Below, piece after piece: positions 1-10,910 of a stretch of 64,000 bases of DNA (its first letter is position 1; the number at the start of each line of letters is the position of its first letter). The stretch lies in assembly GCA_000711775.1 (NCBI GenBank), contig ARYC01000674.1, forward strand, positions 1-64,000, read 5' to 3'. Made by a program: the position numbers and the translations under genes. This stretch comes from Oxytricha trifallax. Lineage: Eukaryota > Ciliophora > Spirotrichea > Sporadotrichida > Oxytrichidae. The notes below the pieces were generated by a model. That model saw only the letters and a program-made list of their open reading frames with translations, ran no database searches and was not told the DNA's origin.

Positions 1-430
1 GGGGGTACTCTCCTCAACAATGGGTAGGTGCCACCATCAACGATGGGTATACTGGGTGGGTAAATCATTAGACTGCCCTTGGAGAATGTTTAATGAGCAG
101 TACCATCCTTAGTCGATATTGAGAGTTTGGCAACTGACGACCAGCTATGTTATAGCCTCGAACAGTTCCCTCGAATGATTAGAAAGCCATCTTAGTCTTC
201 AACATAAGGAAACCCCAATGTAATGCCCAAGAACCTGCAGATCAAGTATCGTGATGAGCTTTTGGCAGGGTCTTCAAGACTTCATGAGAGAGCAGAATGG
301 GAGTATTGATTTTCTCAATCGAAATCATTCAAACTATATAGTAATGAATGGATCATCAAAGAATCCATACCTTAAACGCAGAGATGCGAAGATGCCATTG
401 AAAAAGATCTCTGTAGTATAAAATTACAAG
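1..430 (+). other. Fragmentary glutamine-recoded frames, unassigned
   Basis: This stretch is GC-richer than the rest of the window. It holds successive plus-strand open stretches when TAA/TAG are read as Gln: about 2-125, then about 130-310, each ending at TGA. None carries a motif I recognise. They lie directly upstream of the transposase helix-turn-helix at 431 and may be the 5' side of the same element, a decayed host gene, or scrambled coding segments whose order cannot be read from the germline copy. The left edge is cut by the window. Confidence 0.35.
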
Positions 431-1110
431 GTGGAAGGCATGAAGCCCAAGGACATTGCTCTTAAGATGGATGTGGATCGAAGTTTTGTTTACAAAGCCG
501 TTGAAAAGTTCAAGTTAGAGGTAGAGCACAGAGTGCTCAATCCTAAGCCAAAGCTGAAGAATGGGAGGAAGAATACGCGAAGCAGCCTGCTGTTACTTAA
601 GGCGATTGCCATCGTGGTCTAACAGTAGGGCATCTATAAGATTACTGGCTGGTGTCTTCATCATAGCCTGCTTGAAATGCAGTGTAAGGAACAGGAATTT
701 AAAAACCTCGCAGTGCCTTGCGTTGCTACTCTCTTGAAAGTACTGAAGGATAGTTTCCATTTGAGATTCGGCAAGGCCCAGAACGCCAACGCTAAGAATA
801 GGGATCCATCATTCAACGATAAGAGGCTGTGTCAAGACTGCTTGCTCAGCTATTCCTGGAAGATGCTGTAATTATATCAGTTGATGTATCAAACTTCAAT
901 AGCGATTACATGCCTACAAAATAATGGAGTTTCAATTCAATTGCTCTTCACTAGGAAAATTGTGTAATCGACTCCTCCCTGACACCTGCAATTGGTAAGA
1001 CCGAGGTCCTCGTCACCGACGATGTCTTTGAGTATAGTGAAATGCTATCTGGCTTCCCCAACAGAAACCAGCTATGTCTAATATCACTGGGGTTAAGTAG
1101 CAGGATCAAA
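431..1110 (+). pseudogene. IS630/Tc1-type transposase, N-terminal part (broken)
   Basis: Codons from 440 give a helix-turn-helix typical of this superfamily (GMKPKDIALKMDVDRSFVYKA, followed by a basic stretch). A frame change near 600-670 leads to a second open part (677-876), then a stretch around 870-900 reading ISVDVSNFNSDYMP, which resembles the first catalytic Asp region (normally D-E-S/T-x-F). That frame stays open to a TGA near 1110, but the sequence after about 950 no longer looks like a transposase. The matching second-Asp/Glu part lies 1.1 kb further on. The break and frame changes make this a non-functional or split copy. The first-Asp assignment is moderate, because the usual D-E is D-V here. 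Confidence 0.5.
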
Positions 1111-1985
1111 TGAATGGATCAAACATTGCCATTTTGTAAAGCCCATTTGCAACTCAAGATGAAAATAACCTGAAACCTAAAAATCTGAGATTCCAAGCAA
1201 CTCCGGGAACCAGTAGGTAAGTATTTCTATCTTTGCTTAACTGATTGAGTACAGTGTCGTCAGCAGATCAAGAGTGGTTTGTCAAGATGGGTAAGGATTT
1301 TATCCAAGTTAAGAGGGCCATGTAAGAAATACTGAACGAATAATGTCTGGATCTGGATTGTTCCATCGAAGATTCCAAGGCCAAACTCGAAATCGATATT
1401 TCCTAAGTTACGGAGGAAATCTTCTACCTAAGCATAGCATATCTTTGATAGTAGGGAAAAGAGCATTGCTGCCACCCCTATCAAGTGCAGCGATATATAT
1501 AGGAATACTCAGCTGTCACCTATCTTGGAAGCCCCAGAGGGCAGTGTTTAATACACATCCCTGCAGAAGCACTTCAACGCGTTCAGAATATGGAGCTCTT
1601 CCAAGAAGCCTATAAGTCAACCATAAACCCCTCTGAAATCGGCTTTCCACTCTTACTCCATTAGCTCAGAACCTAGCCAGCCTCAGGCTGCAATCAAGTA
1701 AACGTAAGGGGAGTGAGATGATCAATGTAACAGGCCATGAAAAACTAGATAGGTATTACACCTAGACGCTTGCAGCTGTCAAGCAGGGCAGAGAGCAGCA
1801 GTATAGTCACAGTGAAGGAATAGGAAGGTAAGCTTTAGCTTCATGGTTTTATACTACTTTAGTTTATACCAAGCTAAGTATACCCAACTAGAGAAACGAC
1901 TAAGCACCCATAGCAGACTCTGGTAAAATCGATGCATAACCATCATTACATTATACTCCCATTGCAGTTGTCAGACAGCAAATCA
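1111..1985 (+). other. Unrecognised coding fragments between transposase halves
   Basis: Plus-strand frames read with TAA/TAG as Gln run in several pieces: about 1260-1450 (a helical, acidic stretch containing QEWFVKMGKDFIQVKRAMQ), then about 1448-1715 (Ser/Pro-rich, ending at TGA). An AGGTAAGT-like donor occurs near 1215, so a spliced gene is possible. Composition is GC-richer than the AT-rich array that follows. The fragments interrupt the spacing expected between catalytic residues of the transposase (about 1.3 kb where about 0.3 kb is usual). I cannot name the protein. It may be an interleaved gene, as happens in scrambled hypotrich loci, or a gene captured by or inserted into the transposon. 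Confidence 0.4.
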
Positions 1986-2534
1986 GCTAGAGGTTGGGAC
2001 TTATGGCATTATGGCTAAAAATCTCTCTATAACAAAGGAAAAAACTAAGAGGCAGAAGTTCCCGATGAGTTTCATAACAGCAATCACTAAGGACCAGCTG
2101 GTCTCCAGCCAAATCATTGAGGGGGCCTTCGATGCCGTGCTGTTCGAGAACTTCCTCTATCACACATTGCGCCAGCTGCGCACAGACAAGGATCTCGCCC
2201 AGAAGAAGATCGTGCTGCTCATGGACAATGCAGTCATTCACAAGTATTCAGAGGTGCTGGAGACTGCTAGGAAGTTCAAGGTCACTGTCCTCTTCAATGC
2301 AGAGTACACACCCTGGCTTAACCCCATCGAGCAGTTGTTCTCCTACATCAAGAGGCACCTCCGCTAGGAGCAAGCAGACAGCAAGTAAGTATTATGGGCC
2401 TAACTTTTCATAAGATCCACCTGGTGAAGCGGCTTTCGCAGATTCTGAAGGCAATGACCAAGACAGACGTCAACAAGCTCTGGGCTTTAAGCGTGAAGCA
2501 GTGGTGCAGCACCATCAAGCATGGATTTGTGTGA
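1986..2534 (+). pseudogene. IS630/Tc1-type DD34E transposase, catalytic C-terminal part
   Basis: The open frame contains IVLLMDNAVIHKYSEV, with the second catalytic Asp at the MDN, and downstream YTPWLNPIEQLFSYIKR, with the catalytic Glu in NPIEQ. Exactly 34 residues separate Asp and Glu, so this is DD34E of the IS630/Tc1/mariner superfamily, whose members cut and paste at TA or ANT targets. After the Glu helix a TAG (Gln) and a GTAAGT-like site near 2385 are followed by a helical tail (LVKRLSQILKAMTK) ending at TGA 2532-2534. Codon use (CTC, AAG, GAG) is unlike the AT-rich neighbours, suggesting different origin or age. No clear terminal inverted repeat was seen, so element limits are unknown. 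Confidence 0.65.
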
Positions 2535-3174
2535 AGTTGAGCTGAATGATGATGAGTTGAGGAGCTGGAGCAATAAAACTGACCAATACAACCATAGACA
2601 GCACTTGAATCGTCAAAGTTATGACTAAAAGCCCCCTTATTACATATCACACTTTTAAGTTTTAATTCTAACTAATCAAACCAAAAATCCAAAAACCTAT
2701 ATCATTTTCGCTCATTCAAATCATCATTTTGGCTCTCCTCCACTAAAGCTACCGAAATAGGTGCTCAAACAGTCGAGCAGGACTTAAAAGTTGCTAAGCT
2801 GGGGGTTTTAAAACATGGAGAATACGATAAGGCCCTAATTTCACCAAACACTCATCAAGCAACGAGATATTGACCATTTATGATGATTCCACTCTCAATC
2901 ATGAAATTATCCAAAGATTAAATGATTGGCAATCATTTTAAAAGTTGGACAGTAAAAACGACTATTGGTAACTAAAATAGAGATTCAGTCTATAAATTTA
3001 GTTTTTCCGCTTAAATTTCAAACATTTCAGTTGAAGATAGCTTAAATTCTCAAGTAATAGCTATAAGTGTTCGAATACAAATGAAAAGTAAATAAATCTA
3101 AATTGGTTATAAATATTATTAATTTTGATTAATTTATACAATTTCCTATTTTTATCTATTTTAGCAATATTAGC
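2535..3174. other. No gene seen; junction between transposase region and array
   Basis: AT-rich sequence without a convincing frame in either code. It separates the GC-richer transposase mosaic from the truncated 3' end of paralogue A. The homology of A with B stops at about 3175, so this stretch contains the breakpoint that removed the C-terminal exons of A. Confidence 0.4.
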
Positions 3175-4643
3175 CCTGATCTCTATTGTATTTCGTCATA
3201 AAGATTTTTCTTCCTGTTAAATATTTCCATAACATCATTCAGAGAATTCAACTATTCGTTGCTCAACTTTGATTTTATCTTTAATGTATCCTTTACTTAA
3301 TTTTAAATAGTCATAATCCTATCTAAAATTTATCCATGATATCTCCCCATCTCTTGCTTCATAAAATTGCTCTCTAGTGTCATAATTTCTTTGTTTATTT
3401 AATTTTAAACATCAATAATTGGAGTTAGTTCTTCAATCTTTATAGACTCCAAATTAGAAATAAGTTCTATCTTTTTGAAGACTTTTGATAGATCTTCATT
3501 TATTTTTAGAAGAGATGCTTTGAACTTCATTAGTGTTGTAAAATATTAGTTTATTTGGACTTATAATATTTGGATAACAAACAAATTTTTATCAGTTTTG
3601 AAAAAATGAAATTTATATTCTAAAAAATTTTTCTATACTAGCTTGATTTATTTTTCATAATCAAACTTTCAATCTAGTCTCTTAAGTTATCTACTCTTTC
3701 CTACAAAGAATACTGTACCTCTTTAATGCCAGCATCTCTCATATCTTTCCTCGTGTCTTTTAAAGTATTTTGTACTTATAGTATTTTATTTTTGAATTTA
3801 TCTCGAGCTTTAATGAGCTTCATCATGATTTCATGTTAATTTTTGAGCTTTTCAACATCCTGAAATTTGTCTTGAATCATTTTCTCTCTTTGCTCAACGA
3901 CAATATTAAAAGAATTTTGAATTTTTTATAGTGAAGCTGTAGCTACTACCACTTCACTCTAGAGCTCATCGTATTCCTTCACGTATTTTTGAATGAAGCT
4001 GTTTCCATAATTTAAGTTTTGAGATATGTGGTTTTCTAAGAAGTTTCCTAAAGTGAAGTGAAATTCTCTATGCTTCTCTATCTTTTATGAATATTGTTCA
4101 TTTTCTTTCAAGAGCTATAATTATTTAATAAGAGCTATTTAAATAATTTCAAAATCAATTGTCTTAAAAATTATTAATTTCTTTTAAAAGCATATTAAAG
4201 GCTGATTCAAATTCATAAGTCATGTCAGCGCTGTCCTTGTATGTTACAAACTCTACAAAGATCTATAACAATTTTACATAAAAATATAATAAGTAATTTA
4301 ATTTATACTTGAATTGCTTATCGCACAAATTGAGCTGGTACCTTAGCTAATTAATCATGATTTGAAACTTCTCAATAGCTTAATTGACAATTTTTTAAAA
4401 AAGTTTAATAAAGTATAAATTTATCAATTTTAATGTCATCTTGGCCATTTTCTAGTGCTAATTTTAAGGTAATGTTTGTTAAATTAAATTAAGTTTGCTA
4501 GTTAGTAAAATTCAAGTTTTCCGCAATTTTTAATTCAGAACCTTTATCATTATAACTAATAACGGTCATCTCACTAATTTTTTGGTATATCAAACCAAAT
4601 TATGAATCTAAAAAGTTATAGAGGGCTCGGTCATTCTCTAATA

Positions 4644-5007
4644 TTGTAGGAATACATTTGAATATTAAAAATTATTTAAAATTGATAAAGTTAGTTTATT
4701 AAATTAATGGCAGTTAACTTTCAGAAAACATAGACAATCTGGTATTTGTTCGATAGAAATTTATAATCGGCTAGACTTTTCTATTGATAAAACTGTTTTA
4801 TTTCATCGTCGAAGCAAGTTAAATTCAATTTATCATGCTTCTAAATTGCGATATAGAAGTTCCGCCAGTATTAAAGTCCAGCCAATTTTAAATTTTTTAA
4901 CGAACAAGTATCAAATTTTCTAGGTTTATACAAAGTTAACTGCCATTAATTTAATAATTAAAATTATCAATTTTAAGTTATTTCTAAATTCAAGTGTATT
5001 CCTGTAA
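4644..5007. mobile_element. Palindromic MITE, copy 1, inside an exon of paralogue A
   Basis: A 364 bp non-coding element with long terminal inverted repeats (TTGTAGGAATAC at the left, complement of GTATTCCTGTAA at the right) and a largely fold-back interior. It is flanked by TA on both sides (4642-4643, 5008-5009). The equivalent exon of paralogue B (around 13480-13500) lacks it and shows a single TA-containing junction. Excision leaving one TA restores the reading frame of A across this point (residues LLEN are rebuilt on the minus strand). This is an insertion of a TA-targeting, IS630/Tc1-like non-autonomous element into coding DNA, presumably removed during macronuclear development. Confidence 0.85.
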
Positions 5008-6486
5008 TAATACTTTGTCAAATTGAGTTTTACGTAACAATTCTTATACGTCTTTGTGGCATTGTATTATATATAGGTTAAAATAAAATTTCAAGGTAAA
5101 TAAATTTGAGATTAATAAAACAATATTTTAATATTCATGATTGATAGTATTTATTGTAATTTTAGGAAGATAAATATATCAAAATTTATTAAAAATTATT
5201 TCAATTTCTTTTATTAAGATACTACAGCAATAATATTATTGTAAAGAGTTTATATATAAAAGAATAGCAAATAATTTTATAAGTATTAGTATATGAAGTG
5301 TATTAATACTACTATCGCATCTTTGATTTAATTCGTTCTATTGATTTAATATATTTATTGAAAATATAGTTTAAAATAGTAGACTAAAAAGATTATTTCA
5401 ATTTTAGAGGGGGTTTTAGGCAGCTAAATTTTTACATTAATTTTCATGAATTTTACAATAAAACGTAATTCTAATTGATTTATAATTCTTATTGGGGAGA
5501 GATTAAACATCCTTTAAAATCATAAAAAAAAGGTTTAGTCATAGATTTATACTTTAACTTTGATTAAAGTATATATTTAAATAGGAATTTAATAAAATTC
5601 ATTTTAATTTTTTTAAAAAATGATTTAAGAAGAGAAAAGTTTATTTTATATAGAAAAAGAATGTAAAAGACTCAGGTTAAAAGGAACATAATTATATAAA
5701 GTAAATCAAATCATAAAAATGGAATTTATTTTTGATAGATAACATAATTGAAGAAATTTAAGGTAGAAGTTTAACAAACCTATAACTTTCTCCCTAAAAT
5801 TTAATATTATTTTATTTATCTATAATAATTCTTTGTTAAAGGCCCTTTTGTTGAAGATTAAAGTAAATTATCCAAATTAATAGAAGGCATAAAAAATTAC
5901 TGATCAGAGCATTTTCAAAAACAAATAAATTTATCATAATTTTAATTTAATAGAAATTTTATACATAATCATTGAACATACTTCGATTAAACTTTTAATT
6001 TTAAAAATGAAAAATATTCTTTCCAAATTAATTTTAATTTCAGCTTTAATTTACTTTATTTTGTTTTATTAATTTGATACTATTTAATATAAATACTTAC
6101 CAAGAACAACTTTATTATTAAAGTAACATATTTCATATAAATTTTTATTTTAAATATTATTACAACAGTCTGTCTTGTATAATTTTTTATTCTCTGATAC
6201 CCTAAAAAAATGTAGTCTCCCCATTTTGAGTGTCTTGTCTATAATTTTAAGTTTAAATAATCTCTCAAATATTCTTACGAATCCTTTTAAAGTTGAACAT
6301 CTTCAATCTGTGAAATTAATTAACTTTCGTTATTTTTTAATATACTAGTCTACTTATTCTTATTAATGCTGAATTAAATAATACTTCATATATATTAAAG
6401 AATATTTGTTCTGACCAAGACACCCCTGTCCGCCTCCCCTAGCTAAACAATATGATCCAAAAGATATTTTCAAATTCTATTAAAAA

Positions 6487-6680
6487 CATATTCATAGGTT
6501 TTTAATCATGCCCTATCTTGACACCTTGATCTTACTCGATCTTAAGTCAGTATTCAAATAATAAATATCATAAATATTTCCTAAAATATTCTTGCTTTGC
6601 ATGCAGTTATTTTTATTTATTATTTTATTTAATAAGTGTCACTACTTCCGCAGACTATGATAAAAAGATTTATATTGAAT
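6487..6680. repeat. Left arm of internal inverted repeat
   Basis: Shares an inverted match with 7515-7702. Landmarks are AATCATG near the outer end, a TAAGTCA...TATTCAAAT block, TTGCTTTGC, and GTGTCACTACTTCCG near the inner end, each found in complement in the right arm. The arms are imperfect and about 180-190 bp long, enclosing about 830 bp of AT-rich DNA without a frame. This could be a fold-back element nested in the larger 6404-9367 insertion. Confidence 0.55.
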
Positions 6681-7514
6681 TAACTTTTGAGTGCATTAAT
6701 TTTCTATTAATTATTTCTATTGGTAAACTTACACAAATTATGTTTTGAAGTATTGTATCTCCTAGTCTTTATTCTACATATTATATAAAATAATCTAATT
6801 AACTTTTAAACTTTTGTAAATAATGTTTCTTATAAGAATTTTTAATTTACAATAAAAAATTTATAACCATAAGAATAATTTAATTTTAAGAATAAATTAG
6901 TTCATAATTTAGTCACAATGGAGTATAATTTATTATTTACAAAGATGGGTTTAGGCATTTCAGGCATTTCAATGACCTACAATTAATTAAACTCTTTTAT
7001 ATAATAAATAATTTATAACTTTTTTAATAGGGCCTAACCTTTTTATTTTTAACATGACCTTTCATTTAGTGTCATATCTTATATTATTTTATATGATATA
7101 ATTGCTTATTATTTCAATATGTATTCCCTCTTTGTCTTTCATCTAAAATGTCAGTAATAAAAAGATTTATTATAAATCTTAGAAACAAAACTTGATCATA
7201 CAACAAAAATCTAGAAAAAGTTAACCTTATAAATAAATCTTTATTAAATATTTAAATCTTTTAATCTGACTTTAATGTTTTTATAATATTTTTTGATTTA
7301 TAAATACAATTATTTCTTTATCAAATTAATTTAATTTGTTTATTTATATTCTTAGAGTAAACTTTATTTACATAAGTAAAAAAGTTAATTAGATAATTTT
7401 ATAGAAATTTATTTAATAAAGACCATTTAAGAGATAAAATACTTTAAAATAAAATTGTTTTTCAAAAGAAATAATTAAAATAAAATTAACACTCAGAAGT
7501 ATATTTATAAAATT

Positions 7515-7702
7515 CCATTTAAAATCTTTTCTTATGGGATCTTAGTCGACGGAGGTAGTGACACATCAAATTTTAAAATAAATAAAAGAGCTGACGGCAA
7601 AGCAAAAATATATTTGAAAATATTTATTATTTTTTATATTTGAATAGTAGTGACTTAGGATCGATGTGTAGACCATGATTCGAAGCATAAGAATATATTC
7701 AA
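7515..7702. repeat. Right arm of internal inverted repeat
   Basis: Complement of the 6487-6680 arm, with CGGAGGTAGTGACAC at the inner end and GTAGTGACTTAGGATCGA, then CATGATTC, toward the outer end. It ends about 75 bp before the ATG of the long frame at 7777, so it may contain that gene's promoter if both belong to one element. Confidence 0.55.
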
Positions 7703-7776
7703 TTTTAAATTAAATATTATTTATTATAAAAAGAGGAATTATTAAATTAGATTGATACTAAAAGGAACGTGATTAG

Positions 7777-9117
7777 ATGAACCTAGTCCCCGACCAGAAG
7801 TCACTCAATCTAGGCGCCCCTCTTCTTAGAGATAAGGCAGCCAACTCTCTCAAAGACTTAGCACAGTACAGCTAAGCAGAACTTGGACAAGACTCAGACT
7901 ATTGGGAAACCGATAGTGAATCATCAGATGGTTACTCATCCGATTCAAGCTCAGAATACGAGTTTAACGACTCATACGAGAAACTTAACGAATACTACAA
8001 CGTCAAACACCAACAAGGAAGTCCAAACCATCAACACCAGACCTTCGACTGGTATGGAGTCCAGCCCAGGAACCAAAGAATCCCTAAGGAAATAAGTTAC
8101 TTAAACCATCCAATACTACACTGGAATGGACACAACTGGTTTGTTCCAACTTAACCAAATTTTTCACTCAAAGTCTCCACATATAACCATGGGCAAAAAT
8201 TCCAATAAATCTTTAAAAGCTTACCACCTCAATACCACACAAGCCCCCTCTTGGCAAAAGGTAAAAAGATTAAGAATCAATCCTCTGAAGGCACTAAATA
8301 CAAATAAAATACTTCTAATAACAACACCCAGAAACCCCCTCAACAAAACCCCAACTAATGGGAATTCAGAACTAGAACCTCCACTCAAAAGGAGCAAACA
8401 GGAGAGACTCAAAAGAAGCCATCGTTCTTTAACTCCAAAAATTACTCCTAACTAGTACAGAATTAGCTAGATTCTAATGTTACTATCTAATAGTAGAATT
8501 TACCTACTAAATAGACCAACCAACTAATAGAGGAATCACCTCCACTTCACGATAAGATATGTGAAGATTCACCCAAAAATACAAGCGAGATTCCCTAAAA
8601 ACAGAAAAATAAAAAGTACAAGATACAGAGAGAATCACCCAAAAACCTATCAAATAGGGAAGACATTACTAAATAGGCTACCACTAATAGATCAGAAACT
8701 GGCCAGTTTTTGATTAACGAAGAACATAAGGAGAAGCCTAAGTAAATGAAAGGGGAATACATTATCAATTAGGATATATACACATAACCTAAAGAAGTTC
8801 AAACTAAACTTTTACTAAGTGAATTCCGAAATTTCGACCCTAATGAAATAAGATTTAAACTTCTCCAAAGGCTTATAATAGCCCATGACAAGAACAAATT
8901 TCACAATTTCGAACCATGGGAAATCCAATTGATTAACCAACTCAGTCCTCTTTATTAAGGAGAGATTGAATTAAGAAGTATAAAAGAGAGAGTACTTCTC
9001 ACCAACACTCTATTTAAGAGTAATTTTGAGGAATACTTCGTTGGAGAGCAATCTAAAAATCCTAAACAACCACAAGTAAATATCAGAAAAAGAAGAAAGA
9101 GTGGCACAGGAGATTGA
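7777..9117 (+). CDS. Unrecognised 446-aa protein of the 3 kb insertion
   Basis: Open from ATG 7777 to TGA 9115-9117 only with TAA/TAG as Gln; about 20 such codons occur, so selection for the ciliate code is clear. The N-terminal 40 residues are neutral, then an acidic Ser/Tyr/Asp-rich patch (TDSESSDGYSSDSSSEY at about 46-62), a Trp-containing segment (ILHWNGHNWFVP near residue 113), a long polar Gln/Asn/Lys/Ser linker, and a more ordered C-terminal part (about 340-420) with alternating hydrophobics, ending in a basic tail RKRRKSGTGD. There is no zinc knuckle, reverse transcriptase or DDE signature. Codon choice (CTA, ACC, CCC) is less AT-biased than the surrounding array. It could be a gag/ORF1-like or accessory transposon protein; I do not know its function. 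Confidence 0.7.
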
Positions 9118-9584
9118 CAGAGAAGACAAAGAAAGTTTTGTGAATTAAGTCAAAGTCCAAAGTTAACTAAAAACACAAACATAATAACTAATTAAAAGGG
9201 CTAGACCCTTAAATATATTGAAAAATATTAGCGATCGGGGGTCCCCAGAGACCTCAATGTGATCATATTATTATTATTATTATTATAAAAAGGGAGTAGA
9301 GGAGCTAGTTTATATTATTTAATGGGGGGAGGGAGCTTGTAGGGAGGTGTTTTGATCAAAACAAAAATTTATAAATAAAAGTTTGAAATTGCAAATATTT
9401 AAAATAATATTAATTTTTATTATTTTTGTATTCAGACGAAAATTTTTATTTAAATAAATTAAGGAAAAAAGCTTAACTAAAAGAAATAATTTACTTAATT
9501 GTATCAACAAATTTAAAAAATCTACCTTTGAATATTTTATAACTTCTTTTTTATAGTAGTTTTATTTTAATATTAATATTCAGC
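9118..9584. other. 3' flank of the element; TTA microsatellite; no gene
   Basis: After the frame come a GC-rich patch with a small palindrome (GGGGGTCCCC near 9238), a TTA/ATT triplet microsatellite at about 9266-9287, the C-rich inverted terminal segment, and AT-rich intron sequence up to the next exon of paralogue A near 9585. A triplet tail at the 3' end is reminiscent of some non-LTR retroelements, but no reverse transcriptase frame is present. Confidence 0.45.
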
Positions 9585-9982
9585 TGCGCTCTCGATATAT
9601 CAGCAGTAAGAGTATACTTCTAAAACTCTATGATCTTGTCACAGCAAATATTAATTTTATTTTCAAGCATTTTTAATTAACTTTCAACTCTCTGAATTAA
9701 GACATCTATTAATATGAATGAGATTATGTCTAATAATTCAAAAATATACAAGTTATTTCACTCTTCTGAAGATAACAAAAAAATATAACAGCATTTTTCT
9801 ATATTAATAGTACCATATACCATTACAATTAATATCAAATATAAGCTCCAAAATTTAAAATATAAAAATTACCTTCTTTACTAAATTTTGTGAGAGAGAT
9901 TTGTCTCTTCAGAGTCCTATTATTATTATCACTACTTCCATAATTCGAGGAAATTTTGTTTGAGAAGGCATCATCTCCTTCT

Positions 9983-10097
9983 GGAAATAAATAAAATGTA
10001 ATTATATAAATATATATATATATATTTATAAATCTAACTTAAATTTTATTCATAAATATGAATTAAGTAAAGATTATATATTTTAATTTAAAATTCT
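9983..10097 (-). other. IES 1 of paralogue A, pointer AGAA
   Basis: Between exon 1 (ending ...CGGAGAA on the minus strand) and exon 2 there is no GT donor. Both junctions carry AGAA (complement TTCT at 10094-10097 and 9979-9982). Collapsing to one copy gives GGA GAA GGA GAT GAT in frame. The same arrangement recurs in copies B and C, which supports a conserved IES rather than an intron. Confidence 0.7.
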
Positions 10098-10141
10098 CCG
10101 TAAAGATTACACTTTAGAGCGGATCCACATAGTCCTCCCAT

Positions 10142-10910
10142 AATTATATACCGTTTAATTATAAATAAATCTTAACTTGTGTCTAATTTAAATGCTTTAT
10201 GATTTTTTAAATCGAAGCGGTGAATATTTTTATTAAATTTATTTCTTCAATGTTACTAATTCTAAGAATATTAAAATTTTATGAAATGTGAATTATAGAG
10301 TGTGGAAATCGAATAATATAAATATTTAAATTTAAATAATTTTTGAGTAAAAATTGAGTTAATATATTAAATTTTATATTGCTCCTGTTTTGATAATGAA
10401 ATTAAAGTGCTTTTATATGGAATACAGATTATTTGAGAAAATTTATTTGATATTACTCTATCTAGACGGAATCATGAACTAAAAACATTTTATATTTAGC
10501 ATTTTTCATAGTAGAGATGTATTTTAAGCGTTATTGCCGGCAACATTGTCAAAGCTCTCCTATGTCATATATTTTCCTACAAATTTTTTTTCTTAATATC
10601 AGCTTAATCCCTTAAAATATCATTTACTTATAATATCTTGAAAATTCTAGATTAAAAATCTCTTTTTACATATTTAGTAATTGAATTTTAGTGTATAAAT
10701 GGGGGGGGTCTTAATGAAGTTATTAGTGAAATGTAGATTTAAAGAAATATTAACGTATTTTTAATGAGTTTTAAATTATTAGGTAAGTTTTGCTAATAAT
10801 AATATCTTTGATAGAGTTTCTTTTATCATGACCTTTTTTGGCAATTTTTAATATTCTGAATCAATGTTAAGAATCTTTTGGTAAAAATTAAAAAATATAA
10901 GTATTTTTCT
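10142..10910. other. Intergenic spacer A/B; no gene seen
   Basis: AT-rich spacer between the start of paralogue A and the stop of paralogue B. It includes a run of seven or more G at about 10702. It should hold the promoter region of A on the minus strand and the 3' flank of B. No frame, hairpin or RNA gene was recognised. Confidence 0.5.

Larger units (their letters stand above)
6404..9367. mobile_element. Candidate unrecognised transposon of about 3 kb in an intron of paralogue A
   Basis: The intron between two conserved exons is about 265 bp in paralogue B but about 3.2 kb in A. The extra DNA is bounded by imperfect inverted repeats: 6404-6450 (TTGTTCTGACCAAGACACCC, then a C-rich run) and the complement of 9315-9367 (TTGTTTTGATCAAAACACCT, then a C-rich run). 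By eye the match is roughly 70% over about 50 bp. The interior contains a 446-codon frame (7777-9117), a second pair of inverted repeats (6487-6680 and 7515-7702) and a TTA microsatellite near the right side. I could not identify a target duplication. It may be one element, or two nested ones. Confidence 0.5.
3175..10141 (-). pseudogene. GAR-family coiled-coil paralogue A, C-terminus missing
   Basis: First member of the four-gene minus-strand array. Start ATG at 10139-10141 gives MGGLCGSALKCN, which fits the N-myristoylation pattern (Gly2, small residue at position 6) with a nearby Cys for palmitoylation. Exons follow at about 9982-9886 (Ser/Asn-rich, ending in RQISLTK), 9715-9585, 6320-6170, and coiled-coil exons from about 5040 down to 3175. 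Homology to copies B and C stops at 3175, just after the coiled coil, so the GAR domain and C-terminal tail are absent. The reading then runs into unrelated AT-rich DNA and a TGA. One exon is interrupted by a MITE (4644-5007), and the intron between 6400 and 9370 is swollen by a 3 kb element. Whether the missing 3' part lies elsewhere (scrambling) or was deleted cannot be decided here. Confidence 0.6.

Noticed and set aside
9266..9287. TTA triplet run taken as the 3' tail of a LINE
   Set aside because: No reverse transcriptase or endonuclease frame lies upstream, and simple triplets are common in this DNA. Kept only as a note within the 3 kb element.
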